Assembly (NCBI GenBank): GCA_023014485.1
Contig: JAJOZX010006145.1
Span: 124,001 to 188,000, forward strand
From: Bathynomus jamesi
Lineage: Eukaryota > Arthropoda > Malacostraca > Isopoda > Cirolanidae
Reading direction: 5' to 3'
Length of the DNA: 64,000 bases
Both the position numbers and the translations under genes were made by a program. Below are positions 53,447 to 63,670 of this stretch, one piece after another (within the stretch, counting starts at the first letter, position 1; every line of letters begins with the position of its first letter). The notes beneath the pieces are model-generated. The model was given only the letters and a program-made list of their open reading frames with translations. It ran no database searches and was not told the DNA's origin.

Positions 53447-53676
53447 CAGGGGTCGGGGAATTCTTTGGGTATTACCCAAAACTCTATTTGAGTAAGGTGA
53501 AATTACCCCAGACTTCAAAGTAAACAAAAAAAAGCCAATTGCTCTTAAAATTGATGCATATAGTACAAAAAATTAAAATTAAAAAAATGGAAGTGTCTCT
53601 CATACCGCAAGCATTACCTCCAAAATTTTTAAATTTACCCCATTTGGGGTAATTTACCCCTGTTCCCCGACCTCTG
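53447..53676. mobile_element. Small hAT-type MITE, 230 bp
   Basis: The left end is CAGGGGTCGGGGAA and the right end, inward, CAGAGGTCGGGGAA. A perfect 8-bp duplication ACCTACAG flanks it (53439-53446, 53677-53684). Inside, TTACCCCAGACTT and AATTTACCCCATTTGGGGTA sit near the two ends. Confidence 0.9.
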
Positions 53677-53684
53677 ACCTACAG

Positions 53685-54738
53685 TAACTGTGTTCGTAAT
53701 TGTGTATTGTGTATGTCCTCCGTGGTGGCGAGGGGACCTACAATTTTACGTGGGTTCCGAACCACAAGAACATAAGAAATTTATGTAGAAACTGCCTGTA
53801 CATTGGCAACGACCAATTTTTACAAAACTAAATAATTATAATTTAAAACTAATTAATTATCGAATTAAAACTAAAGATAGAATCTCTGGATCCAGAGGAT
53901 CAAGTCATAATAGACTACTATCCACTAATATGTTACACTCTATATCTTTATAACCGACATGCAAATATATCAGATCCAAAGAATCCAGTCAGTTTCATTA
54001 CGGTATCCATCAATACTAGTACCTTGCCAACCAAAAATAAGTCACGGTCCATGTCGATTGCGGACCAAGTCAAAATTTACAACCATATACATTACAATAT
54101 ATGTACTTAGGAGGAAAAGTGTAGGTGTGGCTGTAAAGACTGTACAGTAATGTAGAAATGTGTGTGCACCCATTTTGGGTCTCCCATTTAAAGGTGTTTG
54201 TGGGGCAAGTGAAGATCATGAGTTCTTCAATACCTCACAGTACTATGGGGGACACCGCTCGGCAGAGGAATCTCTTGAAATGGGGTGTAAGGACAGAGAG
54301 TATCCCCTAACCCAAGATGCTGCCTCCCTATATCCCACAACACTTGTGTTGAGCTGTGGGATCTATCACCGCAAATTGGCTGTGCTGATAAAATAATGAA
54401 AATATAAGAAACATTTATTTGCTTTATAATATTTTTTTTGCTTTATTCAGGTTATATTAACTTGTCTATAATAATAATATTTTGTTTAACCTCTTCGTAA
54501 CGGCAATGGTCATGTGACGAAGGGACCTACAATTTTTTATGGGAGATCCGAACCACGGAGTCGCTACATCATTTGAGCGCAGAGGAGGGTTACCCATCCA
54601 ACTACTGAATAAACTCGACGTTGCTTAACTTCTTTGATCTAATTGGAAATGGTGTTGTGATGTGGCCATGATATAACCCATCTGTTAATAAAATATTAAA
54701 CCCTTTTTCAGATTAACCTTCAATTTTTGCATTAATGG
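53685..54738. other. Noncoding flank with a repeated GGGACCTACAATTTT phrase
   Basis: GGGACCTACAATTTT followed by a GG...TCCGAACCAC phrase occurs at about 53733-53764 and again at about 54520-54556, suggesting a duplicated small repeat or its two edges. No gene is supportable. The stretch leads up to the first exon of the DXO-like gene. Confidence 0.4.
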
Positions 54739-54847
54739 ATGGATATTATGGAAGAGGAAGAGGTGGCAGGAGGACGAGTAGGCAGAGGAGGAAGACGAAT
54801 AGGTGGCGAACATCGGTTACGTAATAGCTCATTTTGGATCTCAGAAG
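54739..54847 (+). CDS. DXO-like gene, candidate exon 1
   Basis: Encodes [20 protein letters not shown] and [16 protein letters not shown], ending in phase 1 at AG|GTACGA. The phase fits the acceptor at 55306. The Gly/Arg-rich start is low-complexity, so the true ATG is uncertain. Confidence 0.4.
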
Positions 54848-55985
54848 GTACGAAGCTAATTTATTCTTTTCAACTATTTTGCAAATCAGTGAACGAAGAA
54901 CATCTACAGTCTGTCTCTGTATAAAAGTAAGAAACAGCATTTTAGGGTTATCTTGTATCACTGTTCTTTATTTCAGTGAGTGAAAAGAACAGCATCGTAG
55001 TTTGGAGTGAACTCTAATTTACTGAAAATAAATTTTATAATCTAATTATGGGTGAAATGAAAGCGACATTTTCACACTTTTTATTACAATAACCATTCAT
55101 TGTCAGAAGAATGTGTTTCCATTGTTGAAAAATGACGTAAATGTCTGACATTGGGTTCGTGACATTGGGTTCTTGTTATTTTCAGTTTTATGAGCCATCG
55201 TCGAAATGTCATTTTAAACAGTTGCCTCCAAACCAGATTTCTTCAAAATTGAATTTTTATTTGTTTATTTTGATCGTTATAATCTAGTGACTCATGATTC
55301 CTACAGACGGAACACAATTCCATTACCCAGCACCGTGGCACATTGAAAAAGATCCAACTTTGCTAGAAAAGTTTAAGAAGAACTTGAAGTGCATCGGAGG
55401 GTATTCGGAAGACGAGGAAAGGAACTTCACGAACGACAAGTCTTATTTGTCATTCCTGAACACGAAATACCTTCCTGATAGTCTCTCGAAGGAGAAAACT
55501 GTGAGGAACCATTTTACATTTTTGTCTAAGATTGAACCAACTGGAAAACGTAAAGTATTTGAATTTAAGAACAGAGAATAAAGGTCATTCTCCCGAAATA
55601 GGTACATTTGGACTTGACAGTCGGGGAAGAAAAAGTAAAAGTGTACACGGGAACTCCAATTAAAGGATTTCATAATTTTCTTTCGTGGATTCTAAGCAAC
55701 GAGAAAGAATATGCGAGAGGAATGCAATTAAATGAAAAAGAATCTTCACCGTAAGTTGAAATGTACTTTGTATTTTTATTAAGGTTTTACTGTGTTCTAG
55801 TTTCATAATTAAGTTGTGTTCAGTTGACAGCTAATAAGAATTAGTTTCGTAAATACTGTCTTATATTGTTTTGGCTTTAGATATTTTGCTTTGCGGGGGG
55901 TCGTTACGTTTTTATTGCTGCAATTTTTTTTTTGTCACTTTCATACCATTCAAACAAATATGTGACCGAGAAACATCAATCAAGC

Positions 55986-56068
<83 letters not shown>

Positions 56069-59000
56069 TTCGTTAACCTCGTTGATGTTCGGTATCTTGG
56101 TCTCTCTTCACACGAAGGTGAAGCTGGTGGCCCCGCCTTTAGGCCTGGCTTGGTGGAGGAGCGAGTTGCTTTTTTACGCTCTCCACCTCACACAGCCAGG
56201 TACACCCGGCTCATCTGGTACCGTACTGAGCCAGGCATCTAGTCTTCTCTTGAAGACTTCAACTTTGACCCCTGTAACGTTTCTAAGGGCCTTTGGAAGC
56301 TGGTTAAAATGTCTTGGCCCCCTGACAACCAAGCTATTTTCCTTCAGTGTTGAAGAGGTCCCTTCTCTGGCCTTTAATTTGGGAACACTACACATTTTGC
56401 CTTTCCTGTTTTGCAGCGTTGTTTGAATGGTAATTGGGTTTAGTATGAGGTTTGGTATAAGTTTTTCGATCATTTTCCATATGATTATTATGGTATACCT
56501 CTCTTCTTCTTTCCAGGAAGTGCAAATTTAGTTTACGTAGTCTTTCCCAGTAGTTGAGTTCTTTGCAGCCCACAATCTTTGCTGTGAAATGTCTCTTACA
56601 AATGACGGAAGTTTTAAATTAATTCTTCTTGTTTGCTGACGAAATTATGGACAACATTCCCGTTTCTGTAATCATGCACCCACCCCTTCCCCCATCTGGT
56701 TCAACGCCTTGTCCCTCCGGTTCACCTTCTTGTACAGTCTCGTCATCCATTCGTTCACCTGGTTCACCATCTCCTTCAACTCCTTCAACATTTTGTCCAC
56801 CCCGTTTGTCCTCTGGTTTAACTCCTTGCCCCTCCTGTTCACCTTGTTCAATCTCGTCATCCATTCGTCCATTAGGTTCATCCTGTCTTCCATGTTGTTC
56901 AATCCTACGTCCAATTTGTTTACCTTTGGCTTCATTTCCTTCCACAGTTGATCTTCTTGTTCAGCTTCATCACCATCTCCTCCAACTCCTTCAACACTCT
57001 TTCCATCCCGTTTGACCTCTCGTTCGATTTCTTGACCATCCTGATCACTTTGTTCAGCTCTGTCTTTGTTTCTTTTCTCTCTCCAACCAGTTACGGGATA
57101 CGCCAGCACCAGATTGTGCTTCCCATCCCTTTTTCGGTCTTTTTATTTTTTTTTAATACGCTGATGCTCTTGGCTGGGAACTCCGTTTCATAACGTTGTT
57201 TCTGAAGAAAAGCAGGGAACAAATAGCTTCCAGGAAATTATCGTCTCTTAGTCTGACTTCAGTAGTTCGTAAGCTTATGGAGACGATCGTTTGGGACAAA
57301 ATAGTTAATCACTTATCAACTAATAATTTAATCAAAGATTCTCAACACGGATTTTGACGTAATCTTTCTTGTCTTACTAATTTGCTCGACTTCTTTACTG
57401 ATACTGTAAATATCAGGTCATCCCATAAGTAATGTCGTTTTTTACGATAGATTAAGTTTAAACTAGTCCTACTCGGTTTAAGCATAAATTTTCCGAAGGT
57501 TATATCTAATAGGAGATCTATCGTGTTTCGCTACATACTTTACAGACCTTGACCAGTGAAGACGTGTGGTTTGCTTTATGTGAACCCCTCATAAACATAG
57601 CGGTATCAGAAGAGCATATCAGGCATATAATGCTTTACGAGTTCAAAAAAGGGAATAGTGCTACTGAAGCAACGCGAAACATTCAGGACGTTTATGGTAA
57701 CGATATTCTGCATGTGAGGAAATGTCAAAGATGGTTTCAAAAGTTTAGGAATGGTGACTGCTGTTTGACAGATACAGCACGCTCTGGACGCCCTGCTGAG
57801 TTTGATGATGACCCGCTGTTAGCCGCACTTGAAGAAGACTGTTCAACAACTGTCGAAGAATTGGCCCAGAAACTCAATTCATCCCCGTCCACCATCCCAT
57901 CGACATTTGCAACAACTCGGGAAAGTGCCTAAGTTAGGAAAATGGGTGCCACATGAATTGTCGGTCGACAATCTGAGGGTGCGGGTAAACATTAGCACAG
58001 CTCTTCATTCCCGTGAACTCCAAGATCCGTTTTTGCACCGTTTAGTGACTGGTGATGAAAAGTGGATACTGTACCAGAATGTTAAGCGCCGTCGACAGTG
58101 GGTTTGTGCCGGAGAACCAGCGACACTACAGCCAAAACCAAATCTTCACCCTCGGAAGTGTTGCTTAGTGTTTGGTGGGATAAAGGTGGTGTAATACACT
58201 TTGAAACCTTACCACACAACCAAACAATCACCGCTGAAGTCTACTGTCAACAACTGGATCGATTGAACACTGCACTAAAAGAAAAGAGACCTTCTTTGGT
58301 TAATCGGAAAGGAATCGTGTTCCACCACGACAACGCACGTCCTCATACCGCTCGGATCACTTCTGCAAAATTGAGGAGCTTGGGTGGGAAAAACTTCCAC
58401 ATCCTCCATATTCTCCAGACCTTGCGCCTTCAGATTATCATCTCTTCAGGAGAATGCAAAACTATCTTGACGAGAAATAGTATACTTCTTTAGATGACCT
58501 GCAGACCAATCTTTGTACGTTTTTTGCCTCAAAACCGCCTGAATTTTATAAACATGGCATTCAAAAGCTTGTAGGACGTTGGCAGAGTGTCATTGATTCC
58601 GATGGAAAATATATACTAGATTAAAAAGTTTCAGTCGAGTTTTTTTTTGTCCTTCAAATTCCGATCTAAAAAACGACATTACTTATGGGATGACCTGATA
58701 TATATGACAAGAGTAAAATATGATAGTAAACGTTATATACTGTACATGTATTTCGATTTTCAAAAGGCGTTTGATAAAGTGCCCCATAGGAGATTATTAG
58801 CTAAACTTCAGTCTCAGAATTGATGATAATGTTCTCAAATGGATTGAAAATTGGTTTAGTGGATATAACAAAGAGTGGGCATTAACGGCAAAGCGTCTAA
58901 CTGGAAAAATGTAACTAGCGGTGTGCCTCAGGTATCAGTTCTGGGACCAGTTCTTTATATAATTTATATCAATGACATCGACATAGGAATTATTATTATT

Positions 59001-62000
59001 ATTATTATTTAAAAATTTGCGGATGATACCAAACTATGGGGACGAACAAAATCAGTGGCAGAACGTTTTCAGATTGAAGATATTAATAAGTTACTCGAGT
59101 GGGCAGAAATCTGGCAAATGAACTTTAATATAGATAACTGTTAAACATTGCATATCGGTAGAAGCAATGTTAAAGAAATGTATTTTATGCGCGACAAGAC
59201 ACTAACGAGTGTTACGGAAGAGAAAGATTTTGGTATTATTGTTGCTGACACTCTTAAACCAAGTAAGCAATGTATCGAAGAGGGTAGAAAAGCAAATGGA
59301 ATCTTAGGATTTATTGGTAGATCATTTGAATTTAAGTCGGAGAAAACAGTGCTAACATTATATAATTCCTTAGTACGCCTCCACCTGGAATACTGCGTTC
59401 AGTTGTGGTCTCCATATTTACGAAGACATAGCAGAATGGAGAGAGTGCAGCGACGCGCTACTATGATGGTTCCTAGACTTAGAAACAAATCATAAGCTGC
59501 CTGATCAGAAACGTTAAATTTATTTTCACTCGTAAAAAGACGGTTTCGAGGAAGTTTAATCCAGGTGTTTAAAATGATTAAAAATTTTGATAAATGTCAA
59601 CGCCGAAAAACATTTCACCTTCAAAAATGCAGATAGAAATCCCGTAACGGTTTCAAATTAGTGGGTAAGCAATTTAATTCCAATGAAGCTAAACATGTCT
59701 TCTTCAGTCGTATAGTTAATTTGTGGAATGGATCGTTAGCCAAAGTAGTTTCAAGTAATTCGGTCGAATCCTTTCAAAAGAGACTACATACTTAACTAGC
59801 CTTTAAACTCCCAGTTGGAAGTATTTGTTGGTGCATATAAGTATAGTATTGTGGGGTTTTCGCTCGGATTCCTTCCTCTTTACTTCAAAATTTTCACTTT
59901 ACTTTTAAATTTCTTTCCTTCTTTTCAACCTCCCTTCTTTGTTTTGCTTTAAAACTTTCATTTGTCTTTAAATTTTCTTCCATCTTTCATCTTTCTTAAA
60001 GAGAGATCCTCGTAGTGACCAGCCGGTCTGTTGCTGTTTGGTGTCCTTTGTATTTCTTTGTATACTAAAACTAGTTGGAGTAGAGTTGATTTTCTTGATT
60101 AGATGTAACCATGAATTCATTGTTAACTTCAGTTTTTCTTTATACGGAGATCAGTTACTCTGTTTTCACGAACCAATAGACATTTCATGGATGGAATTTC
60201 CTTCACACTAACAACTTAACCTAATTGGGTAATATTCGTTTTAGCACATATCGGTGTTTTTCGATTAAAACATATTTTTGAGGTAAATTTTTAGTCATTT
60301 TGCACGAATCTGACATCCGTTTCCTGTGCAAACGTATATTTTTTGAGATCTTCACATGAAAATATCTAGTTTTTATCTAGGTTAAGGTTAGGTAGGTTAG
60401 GGTAAGGCTAGATTAGGTTAGGTTATTCATTAGGGAAAGATGAAAACATTTTTCTGGTCAATATTTAGTCGTTTTGCACAAATCTGATATCCGTTTTCTG
60501 TGCAAATGCTAGTTTTTACGTTATCTTCAAGTGAATATCTCAAAAACTCCACATCTGCACACGAAACGGATGGGATTCGTGCAAAACGACTAAAACTTAC
60601 AGAAAAATATGTTTTCGTCGAAAAACACCGATTGTGCTAAAACGAATATTTACCACCTAATTTAATCTAAGCGCCCCCTCCCCAAAACTTGTCAACAAAA
60701 TGTGGTTAACCCGTTTGTTAGGCTTTCGTTTGTGTGATTTCTAGTCAATGAAGTAAACTTTATTATTAACGTTTTCCTACCTGTATAAAAAAAATACATG
60801 TTAATTTAAAGTTATGCAATTGAACTTGTATCAAAACGTCAGAGTGTTTTGGCATTTGCTTTGTATAACTTCCTATTAACAATTTTAAGATTATTTTCCA
60901 GAAATGGTGGTAAATTTATTTTCTTGAAAAATGTCTTCTCCAAATCTTCAAAATGCCTTACGTTTTAGGACGAATTATTCATTCTGCGCTGTATGGTGAG
61001 TTAAACTTTATTTAAATGCAATATATTAATTGGAATATAGCTATTGAGTAATTACTAATTGGAATATGGTTTTCATATCAAATGTAAAGTTATTATTCCT
61101 CATATACTGAATTATTGAATATATAATGAAAATCCTCTTCTAAGTCTCTACCTATTTTCTCCCACACAGAGCGTTTCGCTCTTCTTTTAACCTCGTTGGT
61201 GTGGTTTCTCATTTGGGCATATTCTTGCCTTGTTTGCTCATTTCTATCCTTAATCCATCTCCTAAAAGCACGCATCTTATCTGTCACTGCCTCCTTTACC
61301 TCCTGGGTCCACCATGCCGTCTTTTTCTTTTTTGATCCTCCAACTGCCCTTTCTCCAATCACCTCTTGCTGTATTCCCTCCATCGTTCTCCTAAACTCAA
61401 CCCAAACCTCCTCCACTATTTCTGTAGCTACCCTTTGTCCGAAAGTCACCTCAGTTCAGTTCTAGTTCTAACCTCTTCCAGTTTTTCTGGTATATTCTCT
61501 GTATACACTCTTCTCCTTCTAGGCTTTTTTATATTTTGTGGTACTGGAAGCAAAATTTTGGCTTTAACAAGTCTATGATCCGAGTCAAAAGACACAGATG
61601 GTACTACTCTTACATCTTTCACCGATGACTTTTTATCCACCACAATAAAGTCTATCTGAGACTTCTTATCATAATTTCCGGTTCTACTATTCCATCCATA
61701 CCACGTATAGAGATGTGATTCCTGGTGCTTAAAAAAATGTGTTCATTATACTAAGAACATTTCTTGCACAAAAATTTACCAGCATTTCCCCTTCCAAATT
61801 TCTCTCTCCCACACCAAATGGCCCGATCACGTCTTCATTTCCGTTTCGATCTCCACCCACATGGCCATTTAGGTCTCCCATCAAAATTCTTGGTCCATAA
61901 GGCAGCCCATCTATCATTCCCTGAAGATCCTCATAAAAAGTTTCCTTTTCCTCCTGTGATCTTCCACTCTGCGGTGCATATGCTTAGATTACAGATAGTC

Positions 62001-63670
62001 TCTCTCCGTTTAGGCTCAGGGTCACTCCCATCAATATCTCGCTCTTCATTATCACTCCAACAACATGGTCAGAAAATCGGGGCGGGGGGGAACAGTATAA
62101 TTGCCACACTCGATCTGGTATCCTCTTCTCTGCCCTTGTATATGCACTTATAATCATTGTGCAGTACCTTGGTTCCTTCACCTCCATCTGGTTTCTCCGA
62201 TTCCCATAATATGTATAGATTTCGATTCCATGAACTCAACTATTTCTTCGCATTTATCTCTAAGTGTTCCGACATTTATTGTAGCAATCCAAAAGAAAGT
62301 CCGTTTTCGCGCCAAAGTCGTAACCGTGGTCCGTCCGTTCCGAGGCTCTCTGCGTTGTACTTGAGCAAAAGAAAACCACCAGAGGCTTGCTAGGCCTTTC
62401 CTGGCTTGTTCGAAACTACTAATTAGTACCTTCCGGATGCCTATTGCCCCCCGCAAGTTACAGAAATCTCCTTCCAGATTTCCGGGCAGACATTCCAGTC
62501 GGTTTAAGCTGCTACACCTCGACAAGGTTACGTAGTTTCTTGTCCTGGTAGGGGTAAGGCTCCAGGACCGTAGCAGTTTTATAAGTGTTAAAAATAGTGA
62601 GATAAGAAGTCTGCACTCGTCTGTCTGTCACTTCAGAGAGAGTGAGTTCCACGGGCTACCAGATTCAAATTATATACTATAAAAAGGCAGTCTTGTCCAT
62701 CCGTCCGTCCTGAGGGTTCAATTATTTGGTCAATAAAACTATAGAAAAGAACGCAGCAATGAAAATCTTAAGCTTCACATCCGCGCCCAATGAATTAAGA
62801 TTTGTGAGGCCTAAGATTTTCATGGCTGCGTTCTTTTCTATAATTTTATTGACCGAATAACTGACTCCCCAGTAATTGGGGGCCTAATTACTGAGGCCGA
62901 AGGCCCCAGCACCGCAAGTCTAGCTAAGGGCCCACTTTTGCTAGTCACTGAAATACTATGGAAAAGAATAGTATGACATAAGGCTTCAACTAATGTAATT
63001 CGTTCTCTGTGTGAAATAAATATCGAACTGTGGAGTTGGAAAGAGGAGACGATTGTACTTCACAACCCGTAAAATATATTTTTTCCACAGTATAAATGAT
63101 GTAATTTACTTAATAAGAAAACCGGATGAAGATGAGCAGATCTATTTGAATAATAGAATTTCATTGTGGGCACACAAGTTTGAACAGTATTTGATTACTG
63201 GCGGTAAGCATAAGACTATAAATTGTTTTATATTTCTACAAGTATTTATTGTATTTCCCACTCATTTTGACTCATTTTGACTCCAAAACCATTAATTTTT
63301 GTGTAAAATGCAGAATTCTTTTTGTGTACAGGAGTTCTATGAACGCATCGCTTCCTTCTATCTAGGATTCCTTTTTTATAAAATTGATATATTACTTAAA
63401 TATAAAGTAAGGGTTGTTGCAGGATATTAATTTCTCCTAACATTGTTTTCGTTACTCGCCAGAAAACATTGAAGAGGGAGTTGTATGCAACTATGATTAC
63501 AGGACCATTATGACTTCCAATTTGGGGCCTCACAAATTGTTTTATTCAGGTTCTATTGACTGTGTCAATCCAGAGATGTACGACGAAGCTATGGAAGATT
63601 TATCTGCCTTCGTATATTTTAAGTGCACCTTCGACAACCCAGTAAATCGAAGTAAATGCAACTTAGAGAG
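54739..63670 (+). CDS. DXO/Rai1-like decapping nuclease relative, five exons, catalytic residues altered
   Basis: Proposed exons: 54739-54847, 55307-55750, 60902-60995, 63091-63203 and 63463-63670, with the 3' part beyond the window. Splice signals are good (AG|GTACGA, CC|GTAAGT, TG|GTGAGT, G|GTAAGC, AG|GTACTA; acceptors CCTACAG, TTTTCCAG, TTTCCACAG, CTCGCCAG). Exons 1 to 2 and 4 to 5 join in frame. Family marks: [18 protein letters not shown] (N-terminal GxFSxD...R...D pattern), WAHKFEQYL (the GxxxE block, glycine replaced), [14 protein letters not shown] (EPhiD block with Ser for Glu) and AFVYFKCT (EPhiK block with Tyr for Glu). Family enzymes remove aberrant caps and degrade RNA in the nucleus; loss of two metal-binding acids suggests this one is inactive, as in Drosophila Cutoff. 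Exon 2 also has a frame break and a TAG, and exon 3 needs a one-T correction, so it may be a pseudogene. Confidence 0.65.
55307..55750 (+). CDS. DXO-like gene, candidate exon 2 (broken frame)
   Basis: The first half reads [36 protein letters not shown] and KVFEFKNRE, then meets TAA at 55579-55581. The second half, in another frame after a TAG at about 55606, reads [19 protein letters not shown] and [19 protein letters not shown] and ends CC|GTAAGT. Both halves align in order with the N-terminal part of DXO/Rai1 proteins, so it is one exon carrying a frameshift and a nonsense change, or assembly errors. Confidence 0.6.
55751..56089. other. Intron 2 start with TA/GT microsatellite
   Basis: Part of the 5.1-kb intron. 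A TA-GT-TA compound microsatellite occupies 55986-56060. Nothing else recognised. Confidence 0.7.
56090..56590 (-). pseudogene. Non-LTR retrotransposon ORF2, C-terminal fragment
   Basis: Minus-strand frames give [54 protein letters not shown] and [20 protein letters not shown]. This is the post-RT terminal pattern (helical L-rich segment, then GPRHFNxLP, then FKRxLDxxL) common to non-LTR elements of arthropods. One frame break near 56470. It lies in the intron, antisense to the DXO-like gene. Confidence 0.65.
56672..57109 (-). CDS. Coiled-coil ORF, possibly ORF1 of a non-LTR element
   Basis: 145 codons, highly charged, with heptad-like repeats: [20 protein letters not shown], and the phrase [19 protein letters not shown] repeated as [20 protein letters not shown]. 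It lies on the same strand just upstream of the RT fragment, the position expected for an ORF1, but no RNA-binding motif is visible. It could be low-complexity sequence only. Confidence 0.4.
   Translation of the reverse strand: MLAYPVTGWREKRNKDRAEQSDQDGQEIEREVKRDGKSVEGVGGDGDEAEQEDQLWKEMKPKVNKLDVGLNNMEDRMNLMDEWMTRLNKVNRRGKELNQRTNGVDKMLKELKEMVNQVNEWMTRLYKKVNRRDKALNQMGEGVGA
57413..58698 (+). mobile_element. Mariner transposon inserted in the CR1-like copy
   Basis: 1286 bp. Both ends read TCAGGTCATCCCATAAGTAA inward, with TA on each side (57411-57412, 58699-58700). It separates two parts of one RT reading. Confidence 0.95.
57549..58624 (+). pseudogene. Mariner transposase (DD34D), several frameshifts
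   Basis: Begins near [17 protein letters not shown] with the first helix-turn-helix ([20 protein letters not shown]) and the linker GRPAEFDDD. Breaks near 57880, 58170 and 58395 separate [23 protein letters not shown] (first D), [11 protein letters not shown] (second D) and the block [14 protein letters not shown] (third D). It ends YILD and TAA. Spacing and the final aspartate identify the mariner DD34D group. Confidence 0.9.
59796..60230. other. Intron stretch, TTC/CTT-rich
   Basis: Pyrimidine-rich around 59860-60000 (repeated CTTTACTT, TTTCTTCC-type motifs). No gene. Confidence 0.5.
60231..60650. mobile_element. MITE with long inverted repeats
   Basis: The left end AATATTCGTTTTAGCACA and the right end, inward, AATATTCGTTTTAGCACA are identical, and similarity continues for about 100 bp (GGTGTTTTTCG, GTTTTGCACGAAT). 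The left half also has a direct repeat containing TTTTGCACRAATCTGAYATC (about 60297 and 60472). No clear target duplication was found. Confidence 0.7.
60902..60995 (+). CDS. DXO-like gene, candidate exon 3 (one-base indel)
   Basis: The first frame gives [20 protein letters not shown]; after a run of four Ts near 60965 the other frame gives RTNYSFCAV. Together they align with the family segment around FVxWRGxLTK. With one T fewer the exon is 93 nt and its phases fit both neighbours. Acceptor TTTTCCAG and donor TG|GTGAGT are good. Confidence 0.5.
61093..62525 (-). pseudogene. RTE-like non-LTR element, endonuclease part
   Basis: Five minus-strand frames in order: [20 protein letters not shown] and IMGIGETRW (62525-62178); [19 protein letters not shown] (62187-61984); [20 protein letters not shown] and [18 protein letters not shown] (61917-61729); [20 protein letters not shown] and [10 protein letters not shown] (61690-61446); then [20 protein letters not shown] (61449-61093). 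GDLNGHVG and SDHRLV are endonuclease blocks; this type is often annotated as craniofacial-development-protein-2-like and belongs to RTE-like retrotransposons. The RT domain is missing. It lies in intron 3 of the DXO-like gene, antisense. Confidence 0.8.
62600..63090. repeat. Intron stretch with a 50-bp-arm hairpin
   Basis: 62716-62767 (GGTCAATAAAACTATAGAAAAG onward to GAAAATCTTA) and 62812-62856 are inverted copies separated by about 45 bp, so the strand can fold into a long hairpin. TCTGTCTGTC and GTCCATCCGTCCGTCC runs flank it (62620-62632, 62695-62712). The acceptor of exon 4 closes the stretch. Confidence 0.75.
63091..63203 (+). CDS. DXO-like gene, exon 4
   Basis: 113 nt, open throughout: [20 protein letters not shown] then [22 protein letters not shown] corresponds to the conserved block containing the first metal-binding glutamate, which is kept. 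Acceptor TTTTTTCCACAG, donor G|GTAAGC. Confidence 0.8.
63463..63670 (+). CDS. DXO-like gene, exon 5
   Basis: 208 nt, joins exon 4 in frame: [40 protein letters not shown] and [19 protein letters not shown]. The order S-x-LG-x-H-x-LxxSG-x-x-D-C followed by VxxK is that of the DXO/Rai1 active-site region, but the glutamates of the EPhiD and EPhiK pairs are Ser and Tyr. The donor at 63671 implies further exons to the right. Confidence 0.8.

Larger units (their letters stand above)
57236..59795 (+). pseudogene. Older CR1-like reverse transcriptase, split by mariner
   Basis: Plus-strand pieces: [20 protein letters not shown] and LIKDSQHGF before the mariner; then [43 protein letters not shown] (FADD pair), [17 protein letters not shown], and [20 protein letters not shown] to [12 protein letters not shown], ending near [16 protein letters not shown]. 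It parallels the CR1 copies on the left but is a separate, more diverged lineage with many stops and shifts. A short ATT repeat (58987-59011) interrupts it. Confidence 0.8.

Noticed and set aside
54160..54396. 78-codon ORF between MITE and DXO-like gene
   Set aside because: No domain, no splice or start context that stands out, and it lies in what looks like a duplicated noncoding repeat.
56629..57015. Serine/proline-rich plus-strand ORF
   Set aside because: Antisense to the coiled-coil ORF; its composition is a by-product of that sequence.
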